64,000 bases of DNA from Amblyomma americanum (taxonomy: Eukaryota > Arthropoda > Arachnida > Ixodida > Ixodidae). The stretch spans positions 85,641 to 149,640 of the forward strand of contig NW_027526681.1 in NCBI RefSeq assembly GCF_052857255.1, written 5' to 3'. This document shows, in pieces, positions 46,156 to 60,900 of the stretch; position 1 is the first letter of the stretch; each line of letters starts with the position of its first letter. The notes below the pieces were generated by a model. That model worked only from the letters and a program-made list of their open reading frames with translations, did not search any database and had not been told where the DNA came from. Position numbers and translations under genes: made by a program.

Positions 46156-49100
46156 ACGAAACAAGCTGTTTTAGACCAAAACGAGCTAGATCTGAACACA
46201 TCGGTTTTCCAAGTGTCCATGTGATACGCGTCAAAACTTTTTCTCTTATAACTGCGCGAAAAGCATGTATTCGTGATTAATACAACGAAACAAGTTGTTT
46301 TAGTCCGAAAAGAGGTAAATCTGAACACATCGGTTTTACAAGTGTTCCTCTGATACGAGTCAAAACTTTTTCTCTTATAACTGCGCGAAAAGCATGTATT
46401 CTTGCTTAATACAACGAAACAAGCTGTTTTAGACCGAAACGAGCCAAATCACAACACATCGGTATTACAAGTGTTCCACGTGATACTAGTCAAAACTTTT
46501 TCTCTTATAACTGCGCGAAAAGCATGTATTCTTGCTTAATACAGCTAAACAAGCTGTTTTAGACCGAAACGAGCTAAATCACAACACATCGGTTTTACAA
46601 GTGTCTCTCTAATACGCGTCAAAACTTTTTCTTCTATAACTGCGCATAAAGCATGTATTCGTGCTTAATACAACGAAACAAGCTGTTTTAGACCGAAACG
46701 AGCTAAATCACAACACATCGGTTTTACAAGTGTCTCTCTAATACGCGTCAAAACTTTTTCTTCTATAACTGCGCGTAAAGCATGTATTCGTGCTTAATAC
46801 AACGAAACAAGCTGTTTTAGACCGAAACGAGCTAAATCACAACACATCGGTTTTGCAAGTGTTCCTCTGATACGCGTCAACTCTGTTTTCTCTTATAACT
46901 GCGCGAAAAGCTTGTATTCGTGCTTAGTCCAACGAAACAAGCTGTTTTAGACCGAAACGAGGTAAATCTGAACACATCGGTTTTACAAGTGTCCCTGTGA
47001 CACGCCTTTAAAGCTTTTTCTCTTATAACAGCGCGAAAAGCATGTATTCGTGCTTAATACAACGAAACAAGCTGTTTCAGACCGAAACGAGCTAAATCTG
47101 AACACATCGGTTTTACAAGTGTCCCTGTGACAGGCGTCAAAACTTTTTCTCTTATAACTGCGTGAAAAGCATGTATTCTTGCTTCATACAGCGAAACTAG
47201 CTGTTTTAAACCGAAACGAGCTAAATCACAACACATCGGTATTACAAGTGTTCCACGTGATACTCGTCAAAACTTTTTCTCTCATAACTGCGCGAAAAGC
47301 ATGTATTCTTGCTTAATACAGCGAAACAAGCTGTTTTAGACCGAAACGAGCTAAATCACAACACATCGGTTTTACAAGTGTTCCTCTGATACGCGTCAAA
47401 ACTTTTTCTCTTATAACTGCGCGAAAAGCATGTATTCTTGCTTAATACAGCGAAACAAGCTGTTTTAGACCGAAATGAGCTAAATCACAACACATCGGTT
47501 TTACAAGTGTTCCTCTGATACGCGTCAAAACTTTTTCTCTTATAACTGCGCGAAAAGCATGTATTCTTGCTTAATACAGCGAAACAAGCTGTTTTAGACC
47601 GAAACGAGCTAAATCTGAACACATCGGTTTTACAAGTATCCACGTGATACTCGTCAAAACTTTTTCTCTTATAACTGCGCGAAAAGCATGTATTCTTGCT
47701 TAATACAACGAAACAAGCTGTTTTAGACCGAAACGAGCTAAATCACAACACATCGGTTTTACAAGTGTCTCTGATACGCGTCAAAACTTTTTCTTCTATA
47801 ACTGCGCGTAAAGCATGTATTCGTGCTTAATACAACGAAACAAGCTGTTTTAGACCGAAACGAGCTAAATCTGAACACATCGGTTTTACAAGTGTTCCTC
47901 TGATACGCGTCAAAACTTTTTCTCTTATAACTGCGCGAAAAGCATGTATTCTTGCTTAATACAGCGAAACAAGCTGTTTTAGACCGAAACGAGCTAAATC
48001 ACAACACATCGGTTTTACAAGTGTTCCTCTGATACGCGTCAAAACTTTTTCTCTTATAACTGCGCGAAAAGCATGTATTCTTGCTTAATACAGCGAAACA
48101 AGCTGTTTTAGACCGAAACGAGCTAAATCACAACACATCGGTTTTACAAGTGTTCCTCTGATACGCGTCAAAACTTTTTCTCTTATAACTGCGCGAAAAG
48201 CATGTATTCTTGCTTAATACAGCGAAACAAGCTGTTTTAGACCGAAATGAGCTAAATCACAACACATCGGTTTTACAAGTGTTCCTCTGATACGCGTCAA
48301 AACTTTTTCTCTTATAACTGCGCGAAAAGCATGTATTCTTGATTAATACAGCGAAACAAGCTGTTTTAGACCGAAACGAGCTAAATCACAACACATCGGT
48401 ATTACAAGTGTTCCACGTGATACTCGTCAAAACTTTTTCTCTTATAACTGCGCGAAAAGCATGTATTCTTGCTTAATACAGCGAAACAAGCTGTTTTAGA
48501 CCGAAATGAGCTAAATCTGAACACATCGGTTTTACAAGTGTTCCTCTGATACGCGTCAAAACTTTTTCTCTTATAACTGCGCGAAAAGCATGTATTCTTG
48601 CTTAATACAGCGAAACAAGCTGTTTTAGACCGAAACTAGCTAAACCTGAACACATCGGTTTTACAAGTGTTCCTCTGATACGCGTCAAAACTTTTTCTCT
48701 TATAACTGCGCGAAAAGCATGTATTCTTGCTTAATACAGCGAAACAAGCTGTTTTAGACCGAAACGAGCTAAATTTGAACACATCGGTTTTACAAGTGTT
48801 CCTGATACGCGTCAAAACTTTTTTCTTATAACTGCGCGAAAAGCATGTATTCTTGCTTAATACAGCGAAACAAGCTGTTTTAGACCGAAACGAGCTAAAT
48901 CACAACACATCGGTATTACAAGTGTTCCACGTGATACTCGTCAAAAATTTTTCTCTTATAACTGCGCGAAAAGCATGTATTCGTGCTTAATACAACGAAA
49001 CAAGCTGTTTTAGACCGAAACGAGCTAAATCTGAACACATCGGTTTTACAAGTGTTCCTCTGATACGCGTCAAAACTTTTTCTCTTATAACTGCGCGAAA

Positions 49101-52100
49101 AGCATGTATTCTTGCTCAATACAGCGAAACAAGCTGTTTTAGATCGAAATGAGCTAAATCACAACACATCGGTTTTACAAGTGTTCCTGATACGCGTCAA
49201 AACTTTTTTTCCTATAACTGCGCGAAAAGCATGTATTCTTGCTTAATACAGCGAAACAAGCTGTTTTAGACCGAAACGAGCTAAATCACAACACATCGGT
49301 ATTACAAGTGTTCCACGTGATACTCGTCAAAAATTTTTCTCTTATAACTGCGCGAAAAGCATGTATTCGTGCTTAATACAACGAAACAAGCTGTTTTAGA
49401 CCGAAACGAGCTAAATCTGAACACATCGGTTTTACAAGTATCCACGTGATACTCGTCAAAACTTTTTCTCTTATAACTGCGCGAAAAGCATGTATTCTTG
49501 CTTAATACAACGAAAGAAGCTGTTTTAGACCGAAATGAGCTAAATCACAACACATCGGTTTTACAAGTGTCTCTCTAATACGCGTCAAAACTTTTTCTCT
49601 TATAACTGCGCGAAAAGCATGTATTCTTGCTTAATACAGCGAAACAATCTGTTTTAGACCGAAACGAGCTAAATCACAACACAAAGGTTTTACAAGTGTT
49701 CCTCTGATACGCTTCTAAAATTTCTCTTATAAGTTCGCGAAAAGCATGTATTCGTGCTAAATACAACGAAACAAGCTGTTTTAGACCGAAACGAGCTAAA
49801 TCACAACACATCGGTTTTACAAGTGTTCCTCTGATACGCGTCAAAACTTTTTCTCTTATAACTGCGCGAAAAGCATGTATTCGTGCTTAATACAACGAAA
49901 CAAGCTGTTTTAGACCAAAACGAGCTAGATATGAACACATCGGTTTTCCAAGTGTCCATGTGATACGCGTCAAAACTTTTTCTCTTATAACTGCGCGAAA
50001 AGCATGTATTCGTGCTTAATACAACTAAACAAGCTGTTTTAGTCCGAAAAGAGGTAAATCTGAACACATCGGTTTTACAAGTGTTCCTCTGATACGCGTC
50101 AACACTTTTTCTCTTATAACTGCGCGAAAAGCATGTATTCTTGCTTAATACAGCGAAACAAGCTGTTTTAGACCGAAACGAGCTAAATCACAACACATCG
50201 GTATTACAAGTGTTCCACGTGATACTCGTCAAAAATGTTTCTCTTATAACTGCGCGAAAAGCATGTATTCGTGCTTAATACAACGAAACAAGCTGTTTTA
50301 GACCGAAACGAGCTAAATCTGAACACATCGGTTTTACAAGTATCCACGTGATACTCGTCAAAACTTTTTCTCTTATACCTGCGCGAAAAGCATGTATTCT
50401 TGCTTAATACAACGAAACAAGCTGTTTTAGACCGAAATGAGCTAAATCACAACACATCGGTTTTACAAGTGTCTCCTAATACGCGTCAAAACTTTTTCTC
50501 TTATAACTGCGCGAAAAGCATGTATTCTTGCTTAATACAGCGAAACAATCTGTTTTAGACCGAAACGAGCTAAATCACAACACAAAGGTTTTACAAGTGT
50601 TCCTCTGATACGCTTCTAAAATTTCTCTTATAACTTCGCGAAAAGCATGTATTCGTGCTAAATACAACGAAACAAGCTGTTTTAGACCGAAACGAGCTAA
50701 ATCTGAACACATCAGTTTTACAAGTGTCCCTGTGACACGCGTCAAAACTTTTTCTCTTATAACTGCGCGAAAAGCATGTAGTGTTGCTTAATACAGCGAA
50801 ACAAGCTGTTTTAGACCGAAACGAGCTAAATCACAACACATCGGTTTTACAAGTGTTCCTCTGATACGCGTCAAAACTTTTTCTCTTATAACTGCGCGAA
50901 AAGCATGTATTCGTGCTTAATACAACGAAACAAGCTGTTTTAGACCAAAACGAGCTAGATCTGAACACATCGGTTTTCCAAGTGTCCATGTGATACGCGT
51001 CAAACTTTTTCTCTTATAACTGCGCGAAAAGCATGTATTCTTGCTTAATACAGCGAAACAAGCTGTTTTAGACCGAAACTAGCTAAAACTGAACACATCG
51101 GTTTTACAAGTGTTCCTCTGATACGCGTCAAAACTTTTTCTCTTATAACTGCGCGAAAAGCATGTATTCTTGCTTAATACAGCGAAACAAGCTGTTTTAG
51201 ACCGAAACGAGCTAAATTTGAACACATCGGTTTTACAAGTGTTCCTGATACGCGTCAAAACTTTTTTCTTATAACTGCGCGAAAAGCATGTATTCTTGCT
51301 TAATACAGCGAAACAAGCTGTTTTAGACCGAAACGAGCTAAATCACAACACATTGGTATTACAAGTGTTCCACGTGATACTCGTCAAAAATTTTTCTCTT
51401 ATAACTGCGCGAAAAGCATTTATTCGTGCTTAATACAACGAAACAAGCTGTTTTAGACCGAAACGAGCTAAATCTGAACACATCGGTTTTACAAGTGTTC
51501 CTCTGATACGCGTCAAAACTTTTTCTCTTATAACTGCGCGAAAAGCATGTATTCTTGCTCAATACAGCGAAACAAGCTGTTTTAGATCGAAATGAGCTAA
51601 ATCACAACACATCGGTTTTACAAGTGTTCCTGATACGCGTCAAAACTTTTTTTCTTATAACTGCGCGAAAAGCATGTATTCTTGCTTAATACAGCGAAAC
51701 AAGCTGTTTTAGACCGAAACGAGCTAAATCACAACACATCGGTATTACAAGTGTTCCACGTGATACTCGTCAAAAATTTTTCTCTTATAACTGCGCGAAA
51801 AGCATGTATTCGTGCTTAATACAACGAAACAAGCTGTTTTAGACCGAAACGAGCTAAATCTGAACACATCGGTTTTACAAGTATCCACGTGATACTCGTC
51901 AAAACTTTTTCTCTTATAACTGCGCGAAAAGCATGTATTCTTGCTTAATACAACGAAAGAAGCTGTTTTAGACCGAAATGAGCTAAATCACAACACATCG
52001 GTTTTACAAGTGTCTCTCTAATACGCGTCAAAACTTTTTCTCTTATAACTGCGCGAAAAGCATGTATTCTTGCTTAATACAGCGAAACAATCTGTTTTAG

Positions 52101-54909
52101 ACCGAAACGAGCTAAATCACAACACAAAGGTTTTACAAGTGTTCCTCTGATACGCTTCTAAAATTTCTCTTATAAGTTCGCGAAAAGCATGTATTCGTGC
52201 TAAATACAACGAAACAAGCTGTTTTCGACCGAAACGAGCTAAATCACAACACATCGGTTTTACAAGTGTTCCTCTGATACGCGTCAAAACTTTTTCTCTT
52301 ATAACTGCGCGAAAAGCATGTATTCGTGCTTAATACAACGAAACAAGCTGTTTTAAACCAAAACGAGCTAGATCTGAACACATCGGTTTTCCAAGTGTCC
52401 ATGTGATACGCGTCAAAACTTTTTCTCTTATAACTGCGCGAAAAGCATGTATTCGTGCTTAATACAACTAAACAAGCTGTTTTAGTCCGAAAAGAGGTAA
52501 ATCTGAACACATCGGTTTTACAAGTGTTCCTCTGATACGCGTCAACACTTTTTCTCTTATAACTGCGCGAAAAGCATGTATTCTTGCTTAATACAGCGAA
52601 ACAAGCTGTTTTAGACCGAAACGAGCTAAATCACAACACATCGGTATTACAAGTGTTCCACGTGATACTCGTCAAAAATGTTTCTCTTATAACTGCGCGA
52701 AAAGCATGTATTCGTGCTTAATACAACGAAACAAGCTGTTTTAGACCGAAACGAGCTAAATCTGAACACATCGGTTTTACAAGTATCCACGTGATACTCG
52801 TCAAAACTTTTTCTCTTATAACTGCGCGAAAAGCATGTATTCTTGCTTAATACAACGAAACAAGCTGTTTTAGACCGAAATGAGCTAAATCACAACACAT
52901 CGGTTTTACAAGTGTCTCTCTAATACGCGTCAAAACTTTTTCTCTTATAACTGCGCGAAAAGCATGTATTCTTGCTTAATACAGCGAAACAATCTGTTTT
53001 AGACCGAAACGAGCTAAATCACAACACAAAGGTTTTACAAGTGTTCCTCTGATACGCTTCTAAAATTTCTCTTATAACTTCGCGAAAAGCATGTATTCGT
53101 GCTAAATACAACGAAACAAGCTGTTTTAGACCGAAACGAGCTAAATCTGAACACATCAGTTTTACAAGTGTCCCTGTGACACGCGTCAAAACTTTTTCTC
53201 TTATAACTGCGCGAAAAGCATGTAGTGTTGCTTAATACAGCGAAACAAGCTGTTTTAGACCGAAACAAGCTAAATCACAACACATCGGTTTTACAAGTGT
53301 TCCTCTGATACGCGTCAAAACTTTTTCTCTTATAACTGCGCGAAAAGCATGTATTCGTGCTTAATACAACGAAACAAGCTGTTTTAGACCAAAACGAGCT
53401 AGATCTGAACACATCGGTTTTCCAAGTGTCCATGTGATACGCGTCAAAACTTTTTCTCTTATAACTGCGCGAAAAGCATGTATTCGTGCTTAATACAACT
53501 AAACAAGCTGTTTTAGTCCGAAAAGAGGTAAATCTGAACACATCGGTTTTACAAGTGTTCCTCTGATACGCGTCAACACTTTTTCTCTTATAACTGCGCG
53601 AAAAGCATGTATTCTTGCTTAATACAGCGAAACAAGCTCTTTTAGACCGAAACGAGCACAACACATCGGTTTTACAAGTGTTCCTCTGATACGCGTCAAA
53701 ACATTTTCTCTTATAACTGAGCGAAAAGCATGTATTCGTGCTTAATACAACGAAACAAGCTGTTTTAGACCAAAACGAGCTAGATCTGAACACATCGGTT
53801 TTCCAAGTGTCCATGTGATACGCGTCAAAACTTTTTCTCTTATAACTGCGCGAAAAGCATGCATTCGTGATTAATACAACGAAACAAGTTGTTTTAGTCC
53901 GAAAAGAGGTAAATCTGAACACATCGGTTTTACAAGTGTTCCTCTGATACGCGTCAAAACTTTTTCTCTTATAACTGCGCGAAAAGCATGTATTCTTGCT
54001 TAATACAACGAAACAAGCTGTTTTAGACCGAAACGAGCCAAATCACAACACATCGGTATTACAAGTGTTCCACGTGATACTAGTCAAAACTTTTTCTTTT
54101 ATAACTGCGCGAAAAGCATGTATTCTTGCTTAATACAGCGAAACAATTTGTTTTAGACCGAAACGAGCTAAATCACAACACATCGGTTTTACAAGTGTTC
54201 CTCTGATACGCGTCAAAACTTTTTCTCTTATAACTGCGCGAAAAGCATGTATTCTTGCTTAATACAGCGAAACAAGCTGTTTTAGACCGAAATGAGCTAA
54301 ATCACAACACATCGGTTTTACAAGTGTTCCTCTGATACGCGTCAAAACTTTTTCTCTTATAACTGCGCGAAAAGCATGTATTCTTGCTTAATACAGCGAA
54401 ACAAGCTGTTTTAGACCGAAACGAGCTAAATCTGAACACATCGGTTTTACAAGTATCCACGTGATACTCGTCAAAACTTTTTCTCTTATAACTGCGCGAA
54501 AAGCATGTATTCTTGCTTAATACAACGAAACAAGCTGTTTTAGACCGAAACGAGCTAAATCACAACACATCGGTTTTACAAGTGTCTCTGATACGCGTCA
54601 AAACTTTTTCTTCTATAACTGCGCGTAAAGCATGTATTCGTGCTTAATACAACGAAACAAGCTGTTTTAGACCGAAACGAGCTAAATCACAACACATCGG
54701 TTTTACAAGTGTTCCTCTGATACGCGTCAAAACTTCTTCTCTTATAACTGCGCGAAAAGCATGTATTCTTGCTTAATACAGCGAAACAAGCTGTTTTAGA
54801 CCGAAATGAGCTAAATCACAACACATCGGTTTTACAAGTGTTCCTCTGATACGCGTCAAAACTTTTTCTCTTATAACTGCGCGAAAAGCATGTATTCTTG
54901 CTTAATACA
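46156..54909. repeat. 8,754-bp satellite HOR, tandem copy 1
   Basis: This unit (about 68 monomers) is followed directly by a second copy. Shared rare marks keep an offset of exactly 8,754 bp: GATACGAGTC near 46,352 and 55,106, GTCTCCTAAT at 50,471 and 59,225, and GTGTTG at 50,781 and 59,535. Inside, about 48.63-50.9 kb recurs at 51.07-53.3 kb (offset 2,443, 19 monomers). No gene or hairpin is seen. The left edge is uncertain by some 20 bp within CGAAACAAGCTGTTTTAGAC. Confidence 0.93.
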
Positions 54910-57900
54910 GCGAAACAAGCTGTTTTAGACCAAAACGAGCTAGATCTGAACACATCGGTTTTCCAAGTGTCCATGTGATACGCGTCAAAACTTTTTCTCT
55001 TATAACTGCGCGAAAAGCATGTATTCGTGATTAATACAACGAAACAAGTTGTTTTAGTCCGAAAAGAGGTAAATCTGAACACATCGGTTTTACAAGTGTT
55101 CCTCTGATACGAGTCAAAACTTTTTCTCTTATAACTGCGCGAAAAGCATGTATTCTTGCTTAATACAACGAAACAAGCTGTTTTAGACCGAAACGAGCCA
55201 AATCACAACACATCGGTATTACAAGTGTTCCACGTGATACTAGTCAAAACTTTTTCTCTTATAACTGCGCGAAAAGCATGTATTCTTGCTTAATACAGCT
55301 AAACAAGCTGTTTTAGACCGAAACGAGCTAAATCACAACACATCGGTTTTACAAGTGTCTCTCTAATACGCGTCAAAACTTTTTCTTCTATAACTGCGCA
55401 TAAAGCATGTATTCGTGCTTAATACAACGAAACAAGCTGTTTTAGACCGAAACGAGCTAAATCACAACACATCGGTTTTACAAGTGTCTCTCTAATACGC
55501 GTCAAAACTTTTTCTTCTATAACTGCGCGTAAAGCATGTATTCGTGCTTAATACAACGAAACAAGCTGTTTTAGACCGAAACGAGCTAAATCACAACACA
55601 TCGGTTTTGCAAGTGTTCCTCTGATACGCGTCAACTCTGTTTTCTCTTATAACTGCGCGAAAAGCTTGTATTCGTGCTTAGTCCAACGAAACAAGCTGTT
55701 TTAGACCGAAACGAGGTAAATCTGAACACATCGGTTTTACAAGTGTCCCTGTGACACGCCTTTAAAGCTTTTTCTCTTATAACAGCGCGAAAAGCATGTA
55801 TTCGTGCTTAATACAACGAAACAAGCTGTTTCAGACCGAAACGAGCTAAATCTGAACACATCGGTTTTACAAGTGTCCCTGTGACAGGCGTCAAAACTTT
55901 TTCTCTTATAACTGCGTGAAAAGCATGTATTCTTGCTTCATACAGCGAAACTAGCTGTTTTAAACCGAAACGAGCTAAATCACAACACATCGGTATTACA
56001 AGTGTTCCACGTGATACTCGTCAAAACTTTTTCTCTCATAACTGCGCGAAAAGCATGTATTCTTGCTTAATACAGCGAAACAAGCTGTTTTAGACCGAAA
56101 CGAGCTAAATCACAACACATCGGTTTTACAAGTGTTCCTCTGATACGCGTCAAAACTTTTTCTCTTATAACTGCGCGAAAAGCATGTATTCTTGCTTAAT
56201 ACAGCGAAACAAGCTGTTTTAGACCGAAATGAGCTAAATCACAACACATCGGTTTTACAAGTGTTCCTCTGATACGCGTCAAAACTTTTTCTCTTATAAC
56301 TGCGCGAAAAGCATGTATTCTTGCTTAATACAGCGAAACAAGCTGTTTTAGACCGAAACGAGCTAAATCTGAACACATCGGTTTTACAAGTATCCACGTG
56401 ATACTCGTCAAAACTTTTTCTCTTATAACTGCGCGAAAAGCATGTATTCTTGCTTAATACAACGAAACAAGCTGTTTTAGACCGAAACGAGCTAAATCAC
56501 AACACATCGGTTTTACAAGTGTCTCTGATACGCGTCAAAACTTTTTCTTCTATAACTGCGCGTAAAGCATGTATTCGTGCTTAATACAACGAAACAAGCT
56601 GTTTTAGACCGAAACGAGCTAAATCTGAACACATCGGTTTTACAAGTGTTCCTCTGATACGCGTCAAAACTTTTTCTCTTATAACTGCGCGAAAAGCATG
56701 TATTCTTGCTTAATACAGCGAAACAAGCTGTTTTAGACCGAAACGAGCTAAATCACAACACATCGGTTTTACAAGTGTTCCTCTGATACGCGTCAAAACT
56801 TTTTCTCTTATAACTGCGCGAAAAGCATGTATTCTTGCTTAATACAGCGAAACAAGCTGTTTTAGACCGAAACGAGCTAAATCACAACACATCGGTTTTA
56901 CAAGTGTTCCTCTGATACGCGTCAAAACTTTTTCTCTTATAACTGCGCGAAAAGCATGTATTCTTGCTTAATACAGCGAAACAAGCTGTTTTAGACCGAA
57001 ATGAGCTAAATCACAACACATCGGTTTTACAAGTGTTCCTCTGATACGCGTCAAAACTTTTTCTCTTATAACTGCGCGAAAAGCATGTATTCTTGATTAA
57101 TACAGCGAAACAAGCTGTTTTAGACCGAAACGAGCTAAATCACAACACATCGGTATTACAAGTGTTCCACGTGATACTCGTCAAAACTTTTTCTCTTATA
57201 ACTGCGCGAAAAGCATGTATTCTTGCTTAATACAGCGAAACAAGCTGTTTTAGACCGAAATGAGCTAAATCTGAACACATCGGTTTTACAAGTGTTCCTC
57301 TGATACGCGTCAAAACTTTTTCTCTTATAACTGCGCGAAAAGCATGTATTCTTGCTTAATACAGCGAAACAAGCTGTTTTAGACCGAAACTAGCTAAACC
57401 TGAACACATCGGTTTTACAAGTGTTCCTCTGATACGCGTCAAAACTTTTTCTCTTATAACTGCGCGAAAAGCATGTATTCTTGCTTAATACAGCGAAACA
57501 AGCTGTTTTAGACCGAAACGAGCTAAATTTGAACACATCGGTTTTACAAGTGTTCCTGATACGCGTCAAAACTTTTTTCTTATAACTGCGCGAAAAGCAT
57601 GTATTCTTGCTTAATACAGCGAAACAAGCTGTTTTAGACCGAAACGAGCTAAATCACAACACATCGGTATTACAAGTGTTCCACGTGATACTCGTCAAAA
57701 ATTTTTCTCTTATAACTGCGCGAAAAGCATGTATTCGTGCTTAATACAACGAAACAAGCTGTTTTAGACCGAAACGAGCTAAATCTGAACACATCGGTTT
57801 TACAAGTGTTCCTCTGATACGCGTCAAAACTTTTTCTCTTATAACTGCGCGAAAAGCATGTATTCTTGCTCAATACAGCGAAACAAGCTGTTTTAGATCG

Positions 57901-60900
57901 AAATGAGCTAAATCACAACACATCGGTTTTACAAGTGTTCCTGATACGCGTCAAAACTTTTTTTCCTATAACTGCGCGAAAAGCATGTATTCTTGCTTAA
58001 TACAGCGAAACAAGCTGTTTTAGACCGAAACGAGCTAAATCACAACACATCGGTATTACAAGTGTTCCACGTGATACTCGTCAAAAATTTTTCTCTTATA
58101 ACTGCGCGAAAAGCATGTATTCGTGCTTAATACAACGAAACAAGCTGTTTTAGACCGAAACGAGCTAAATCTGAACACATCGGTTTTACAAGTATCCACG
58201 TGATACTCGTCAAAACTTTTTCTCTTATAACTGCGCGAAAAGCATGTATTCTTGCTTAATACAACGAAAGAAGCTGTTTTAGACCGAAATGAGCTAAATC
58301 ACAACACATCGGTTTTACAAGTGTCTCTCTAATACGCGTCAAAACTTTTTCTCTTATAACTGCGCGAAAAGCATGTATTCTTGCTTAATACAGCGAAACA
58401 ATCTGTTTTAGACCGAAACGAGCTAAATCACAACACAAAGGTTTTACAAGTGTTCCTCTGATACGCTTCTAAAATTTCTCTTATAAGTTCGCGAAAAGCA
58501 TGTATTCGTGCTAAATACAACGAAACAAGCTGTTTTAGACCGAAACGAGCTAAATCACAACACATCGGTTTTACAAGTGTTCCTCTGATACGCGTCAAAA
58601 CTTTTTCTCTTATAACTGCGCGAAAAGCATGTATTCGTGCTTAATACAACGAAACAAGCTGTTTTAGACCAAAACGAGCTAGATATGAACACATCGGTTT
58701 TCCAAGTGTCCATGTGATACGCGTCAAAACTTTTTCTCTTATAACTGCGCGAAAAGCATGTATTCGTGCTTAATACAACTAAACAAGCTGTTTTAGTCCG
58801 AAAAGAGGTAAATCTGAACACATCGGTTTTACAAGTGTTCCTCTGATACGCGTCAACACTTTTTCTCTTATAACTGCGCGAAAAGCATGTATTCTTGCTT
58901 AATACAGCGAAACAAGCTGTTTTAGACCGAAACGAGCTAAATCACAACACATCGGTATTACAAGTGTTCCACGTGATACTCGTCAAAAATGTTTCTCTTA
59001 TAACTGCGCGAAAAGCATGTATTCGTGCTTAATACAACGAAACAAGCTGTTTTAGACCGAAACGAGCTAAATCTGAACACATCGGTTTTACAAGTATCCA
59101 CGTGATACTCGTCAAAACTTTTTCTCTTATACCTGCGCGAAAAGCATGTATTCTTGCTTAATACAACGAAACAAGCTGTTTTAGACCGAAATGAGCTAAA
59201 TCACAACACATCGGTTTTACAAGTGTCTCCTAATACGCGTCAAAACTTTTTCTCTTATAACTGCGCGAAAAGCATGTATTCTTGCTTAATACAGCGAAAC
59301 AATCTGTTTTAGACCGAAACGAGCTAAATCACAACACAAAGGTTTTACAAGTGTTCCTCTGATACGCTTCTAAAATTTCTCTTATAACTTCGCGAAAAGC
59401 ATGTATTCGTGCTAAATACAACGAAACAAGCTGTTTTAGACCGAAACGAGCTAAATCTGAACACATCAGTTTTACAAGTGTCCCTGTGACACGCGTCAAA
59501 ACTTTTTCTCTTATAACTGCGCGAAAAGCATGTAGTGTTGCTTAATACAGCGAAACAAGCTGTTTTAGACCGAAACGAGCTAAATCACAACACATCGGTT
59601 TTACAAGTGTTCCTCTGATACGCGTCAAAACTTTTTCTCTTATAACTGCGCGAAAAAGCATGTATTCGTGCTTAATACAACGAAACAGCTGTTTTAGACC
59701 AAAACGAGCTAGATCTGAACACATCGGTTTTCCAAGTGTCCATGTGATACGCGTCAAACTTTTTCTCTTATAACTGCGCGAAAAGCATGTATTCTTGCTT
59801 AATACAGCGAAAACAAGCTGTTTTAGACCGAAACTAGCTAAAAACTGAACACATCGGTTTTACAAGTGTTCCTCTGATACGCGTCAAAACTTTTTCTCTT
59901 ATAACTGCGCGAAAAGCATGTATTCTTGCTTAATACAGCGAAACAAGCTGTTTTTAGACCGAAACGAGCTAAATTTGAACACATCGGTTTTACAAGTTGT
60001 TCCTGATACGCGTCAAAACTTTTTTCTTATAACTGCGCGAAAAGCATGTATTCTTGCTTAATACAGCGAAAACAAGCTGTTTTTAGACCGAAACGAGCTA
60101 AATCACAACACATTGGTATTACAAGTGTTCCACGTGATACTCGTCAAAAATTTTTCTCTTATAACTGCGCGAAAAGCATTTATTCGTGCTTAATACAACG
60201 AAACAAGCTTGTTTTAGACCGAAACCGAGCTAAATCTGAACACATCGGTTTTACAAGTGTTCCTCTGATACGCGTCAAAAACTTTTTCTCTTATAACTGC
60301 GCGAAAAGCATGTATTCTTGCTCAATACAGCGAAAACAAGCTGTTTTAGATCGAAATGAGCTAAATCACAACACATCGGTTTTACAAGGTGTTCCTGATA
60401 CGCGTCAAAACTTTTTTTCTTATAACTGCGCGAAAAGCATGTATTCTTGCTTAATACAGCGAAACAAGCTGTTTTAGACCGAAACGAGCTAAATCACAAC
60501 ACATCGTATTACAAGTGTTCCACGTGATACTCGTCAAAAATTTTTCTCTTATAACTGCGCGAAAAGCATGTATTCGTGCTTAATACAACGAAACAAGCTG
60601 TTTTAGACCGAAACGAGCTAAATCTGAACACATCGGTTTTACAAGTATCCACGTGATACTCGTCCAAAACTTTTTCTCTTATAACTGCGCGAAAAGCATG
60701 TATTCTTGCTTAATACAACGAAAGAAGCTGTTTTAGACCGAAATGAGCTAAATCACAACACATCGGTTTTACAAGTGTCTCTCTAATACGCGTCAAAACT
60801 TTTTCTCTTATAACTGCGCGAAAAGCATGTATTCTTGCTTAATACAGGCGAAACAATCTGTTTTAGACCGAAACGAGCTAAATCACAACACAAAGGTTTT

